From: Deltaproteobacteria bacterium
GTDB taxonomy: Bacteria; Desulfobacterota; GWC2-55-46; DRQE01
Direction: 5' to 3'
NCBI GenBank assembly: GCA_030631875.1
Contig: DAOVKH010000061.1
Location: 1 to 8,713, forward strand
DNA length: 8,713 bases
The position numbers and the translations under genes were made by a program. Below the pieces are notes generated by a model, which had not been told where the DNA came from, did no database searches, and saw only the letters and a list, made by a program, of their open reading frames with translations. This document shows, piece by piece, positions 6,349 through 8,713 of this stretch (its first letter is position 1; each line of letters opens with the position of its first letter).

Positions 6349-7665
6349 ATGGATAAGATAAGTGTAGGTTTGATTGGATTCGGTACGGTAGGCTCGGGGC
6401 TCGTAAAGGTCTTAAATGAAAACAGAGAGACCATAGCGAATAGGCTCGGCGCAGAGGTAGTGCTCAAGCGCATCGTCGATAAAGATACGACGACCGACAG
6501 GGGAGTTGATATCGGAGGCGCAATCTTCACAGACAATGCCGACGACATATTAAATGACGATGATATCGCAATCGTCGTAGAGCTGATCGGTGGTACGGGT
6601 GTTGCCAAGGAATTAACGCTCAAGGCACTCGACGGCGGCAAGCACGTCGTTACTGCCAATAAGGCACTCCTCTCAACCTTCGGTCGTGAGATATTCGGTG
6701 CGGCCTTAAAGAAGAACCTGACCATCGGCTTTGAGGCAAGTGTCGGCGGCGGCATCCCCGTACTAAAGAGCCTTCGCGAGGGGCTTACGGCAAACAAGAT
6801 AGAGTCAATCTGCGGAATAATAAATGGCACGGCAAATTACATATTGACCGAGATGGGCGATAAGGGTGCAAAGTTCGAAGACGTTTTAAAGGAAGCGCAA
6901 GAGAAGGGCTATGCAGAGGCCGACCCGACATATGACGTTGAGGGTAACGATACGGCGCATAAGCTCGCTCTCCTGATATCTATGGCTTACGGCGCGTATA
7001 TAGATTTATCGGATATATATACCGAGGGTATCTCACAGATTACACCGACGGATATCGCATTTGCGGATGAACTCGGCTATAAGATAAAACTCCTGGCCGT
7101 TGCAAAGAATGAGGACGGTGTAGTCTCGGCGCGCGTTCACCCAACGCTCCTCAAGAAGAGCCACCTATTAAGCTCCGTTAATGGCGTATACAACGCCGTC
7201 TTTATAGAAGGAGACGCCGTCGGCTCGACTATGTTTTACGGCCAGGGCGCGGGAATGATGGCAACGGCTTCGGCAGTAGCGGCAGATGTCATAGATATAT
7301 GCCGTGATATTATTTCGGGCGGTAAGGTGCGCGTAACTCCACTGGGCTATAGCGAGAGTGCCATGAAGGATAGACTTTCTATTAAAGAAATGGGCGAGCT
7401 CGAAGTGCCTTACTACATACGCTTTACAGCCGTGGACAAGGCCGAGGTCTTATCGAAGATAACCGGCGTACTTGGCGAGCATAATATAAGCATTGCTTCA
7501 GTTATTCAGGAGGGCGAGGTGAAGGCCGAGGGCGGTTCCGTGCCGTTGGTTATATTAACCCATAAGGCTCGTGAAGCTTCGCTTGAAGAATCTATAAGAG
7601 AGATAGAAGAGGTAGAGGGCCTGCTTGCGGGTAAGACTTTATTCATACGTGTGGAGGAGAGTTAG
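6349..7665 (+). CDS. hom: Homoserine dehydrogenase with C-terminal ACT domain
   Basis: Reduces aspartate-4-semialdehyde to homoserine with NAD(P)H, the branch step toward threonine and methionine. 438 residues, the typical length for the monofunctional, ACT-bearing form; no aspartokinase domain is fused. Start ATG at 6349 with AGGAG at 6333-6337. Domains: Rossmann fold with GFGTVG (10-15); NAD/substrate motif VTANKALLS with Lys105; catalytic region GIINGTANYILTEM (157-169), EADPTYDVEGNDTAHK with Asp201 and Lys205; and an ACT domain from about 355 (YYIRFTAVDKAEVLSKITGVL) to the end. ACT domains in this enzyme normally mediate feedback inhibition by threonine, which is expected here but not shown. 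The stop is two bases before the thrC start, and the last codons contain the thrC ribosome-binding site. Confidence 0.96.
   Translation: MDKISVGLIGFGTVGSGLVKVLNENRETIANRLGAEVVLKRIVDKDTTTDRGVDIGGAIFTDNADDILNDDDIAIVVELIGGTGVAKELTLKALDGGKHVVTANKALLSTFGREIFGAALKKNLTIGFEASVGGGIPVLKSLREGLTANKIESICGIINGTANYILTEMGDKGAKFEDVLKEAQEKGYAEADPTYDVEGNDTAHKLALLISMAYGAYIDLSDIYTEGISQITPTDIAFADELGYKIKLLAVAKNEDGVVSARVHPTLLKKSHLLSSVNGVYNAVFIEGDAVGSTMFYGQGAGMMATASAVAADVIDICRDIISGGKVRVTPLGYSESAMKDRLSIKEMGELEVPYYIRFTAVDKAEVLSKITGVLGEHNISIASVIQEGEVKAEGGSVPLVILTHKAREASLEESIREIEEVEGLLAGKTLFIRVEES
7653..7659 (+). promoter_or_regulatory. Shine-Dalgarno of thrC embedded in the 3' end of hom
   Basis: GGAGGAG at 7653-7659 is a near-perfect anti-16S match lying in the last sense codons of hom (R-V-E-E-S). 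It is eight bases before TTG at 7668, which fixes this rare start codon for thrC. There is no ATG or GTG in that frame at a suitable distance. Confidence 0.8.
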
Positions 7666-7667
7666 TC

Positions 7668-8713
7668 TTGGCAAAACTTACGAAGAGCAATCTGTGGCAG
7701 GGCCTCATAAGGGAATTTAGAGACCACCTGCCTGAAATAAAAGATACGGCGATAACGACCTTGAGTGAAGGCAACACACCTCTCATAAAGGCCGAGAACT
7801 TAAAGGACATCGTTGGCGACATAGACGTATTCTTTAAGTACGAGGGACTTAACCCGACGGGTTCATTTAAAGACCGTGGCATGACATTCGCCGTATCAAA
7901 GGCGCGCGAATCGGGGAGCCGTGCCGTCATATGCGCTTCTACGGGAAACACTTCGGCCTCGGCCGCGGCATACGCGGCAAGGGCAGGGATGAAGGCATAT
8001 GTCTTAGTTCCCGAAGGTGCGATTGCCCTCGGTAAATTATCGCAGGCCATTATGCACGGGGCAATGGTACTTCAGATAGACGGAAGCTTCGATGACGCAC
8101 TCGATATAGTCCGAGAGCTTACAGATAAGTATCCCGTAACTATGGTCAACTCGCTTAATCCCTTTCGTATAGAAGGGCAAAAGACGGCGGCCTTTGAGGT
8201 ATGCAGACAACTCGGGCGCGCCCCTGATATGCACTTCCTGCCGGTAGGCAATGCAGGTAATATTACGGCCTATTGGAAGGGCTATAAAGAATATAAAGAA
8301 GAGGGTCTTGTCGATACCCTCCCTAAAATGATGGGCTTTCAGGCCGCAGGAGCGGCACCATTCGTTAAGGGCGAGATGATCGATAACCCGGAGACTATAG
8401 CCACGGCCATACGCATAGGAAAGCCCGCGAGTTGGGATAGCGCCATTGAGGCAAGGGACGATAGCGGCGGTATCATAGATATGGTAACAGACGACGAGAT
8501 AATAGATGCGTATAAGCTCGTCGCTTCTCGTGAGGGAATATTCTGCGAGCCTGCTTCGGCGGCCTCTCTGGCAGGTGTTATAAAGATGAAGGCAAGCGGT
8601 CTCTTTAAAGGCGGCGAGGTGGTCGTATGCACGCTCACAGGCCACGGCCTTAAAGACCCGGATACGGCAATGGGTGTATCGGTTCAGCCTACGAAGGTCT
8701 CTGCGACGATAGA
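7668..8713 (+). CDS. thrC: Threonine synthase, 3'-truncated by the window edge
   Basis: PLP enzyme converting O-phospho-L-homoserine to threonine plus phosphate, the last step of the pathway. It starts at TTG 7668 (MAKLTKSNLW with the initiator read as Met) behind a strong Shine-Dalgarno and stays open to the window end, giving 348 codons. The compact threonine synthases are about 350 residues, so only a few codons are probably missing. Motifs: LSEGNTPLIKAENL (32-45), the PLP lysine Lys68 in NPTGSFKDRGM, the substrate loop ASTGNTSAS (90-98), NSLNPFRIEGQKT (161-173), the phosphate-binding loop PVGNAGNIT (192-200), EPASAASLAG (294-303) and LTGHGLKDPD (323-332). It lacks the long N-terminal extension of the E. 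coli-type enzyme. Two bases separate it from hom, so the two are almost certainly co-transcribed. Long open frames on the opposite strand here are shadows. Confidence 0.95.
   Translation, partial: MAKLTKSNLWQGLIREFRDHLPEIKDTAITTLSEGNTPLIKAENLKDIVGDIDVFFKYEGLNPTGSFKDRGMTFAVSKARESGSRAVICASTGNTSASAAAYAARAGMKAYVLVPEGAIALGKLSQAIMHGAMVLQIDGSFDDALDIVRELTDKYPVTMVNSLNPFRIEGQKTAAFEVCRQLGRAPDMHFLPVGNAGNITAYWKGYKEYKEEGLVDTLPKMMGFQAAGAAPFVKGEMIDNPETIATAIRIGKPASWDSAIEARDDSGGIIDMVTDDEIIDAYKLVASREGIFCEPASAASLAGVIKMKASGLFKGGEVVVCTLTGHGLKDPDTAMGVSVQPTKVSATI

Noticed and set aside
6345..6830. 161-codon open frame on the minus strand
   Set aside because: It is antisense to the Rossmann domain of hom and rich in Ser/Pro/Thr with no domain; a shadow.
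8037..8645. 202-codon open frame on the minus strand
   Set aside because: It lies entirely opposite thrC, whose motifs are unmistakable. The translation shows no recognisable domain; it is a shadow of codon bias.
1..8713. CRISPR array, insertion sequence, prophage, defence island, tRNA or rRNA genes
   Set aside because: No spaced direct repeats, transposase or integrase motifs, tRNA cloverleaf or rRNA-like sequence were seen. Gene content and codon style look uniform across the window.

Overview
The window reads like an ordinary bacterial chromosome segment. Nine genes lie on the + strand with short gaps, Shine-Dalgarno-type starts and mid-range GC, and I see no mobile elements, tRNA/rRNA genes or CRISPR. 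Most genes belong to core anabolism. The sequence style (frequent ATA isoleucine codons, aminotransferase-hom-thrC order, secreted proteins with lipoprotein or Sec signals) is compatible with a Gram-negative, Deltaproteobacteria/Desulfobacterota-like organism. That placement is a low-confidence inference, since no marker gene here fixes the taxon.

Layout. (1) 1-1085: the 3' part of glyA (serine hydroxymethyltransferase), followed by a strong GC-rich hairpin. (2) 1164-3188: a three-gene set made of a small DUF3343 (Se/S-carrier-like) protein, a transglutaminase-fold lipoprotein and a DUF2064/TIGR04282 glycosyltransferase-like protein, the last two overlapping. (3) 3189-3288: the largest spacer, with an inverted repeat, a possible promoter and the lipA ribosome-binding site. 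(4) 3289-5091: lipA (lipoyl synthase) and an exported protein of seven exactly 33-residue ankyrin repeats. (5) 5134-8713: an AlaC-family aminotransferase, homoserine dehydrogenase (hom) and threonine synthase (thrC, TTG start, cut by the window end), spaced as one operon.

How they work together. Hom and ThrC catalyse two steps of threonine synthesis from aspartate semialdehyde. The homoserine kinase that should act between them is not in the window. The aminotransferase in front of them probably handles pyruvate/alanine, or possibly an aspartate-related 2-oxo acid. GlyA makes glycine and C1 units from serine. LipA makes the lipoyl cofactor used by the glycine cleavage system and 2-oxoacid dehydrogenases. 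The DUF3343 and DUF2064 families are both associated with selenium-related gene sets, so the 1164-3188 set with its lipoprotein is the least understood and most interesting part. I found no convincing novel system such as a defence island, retron or phage. The curiosities are small: an in-frame 15-bp tandem duplication, perfect hairpins inside the DUF2064 gene, and the secreted ankyrin protein among housekeeping genes.
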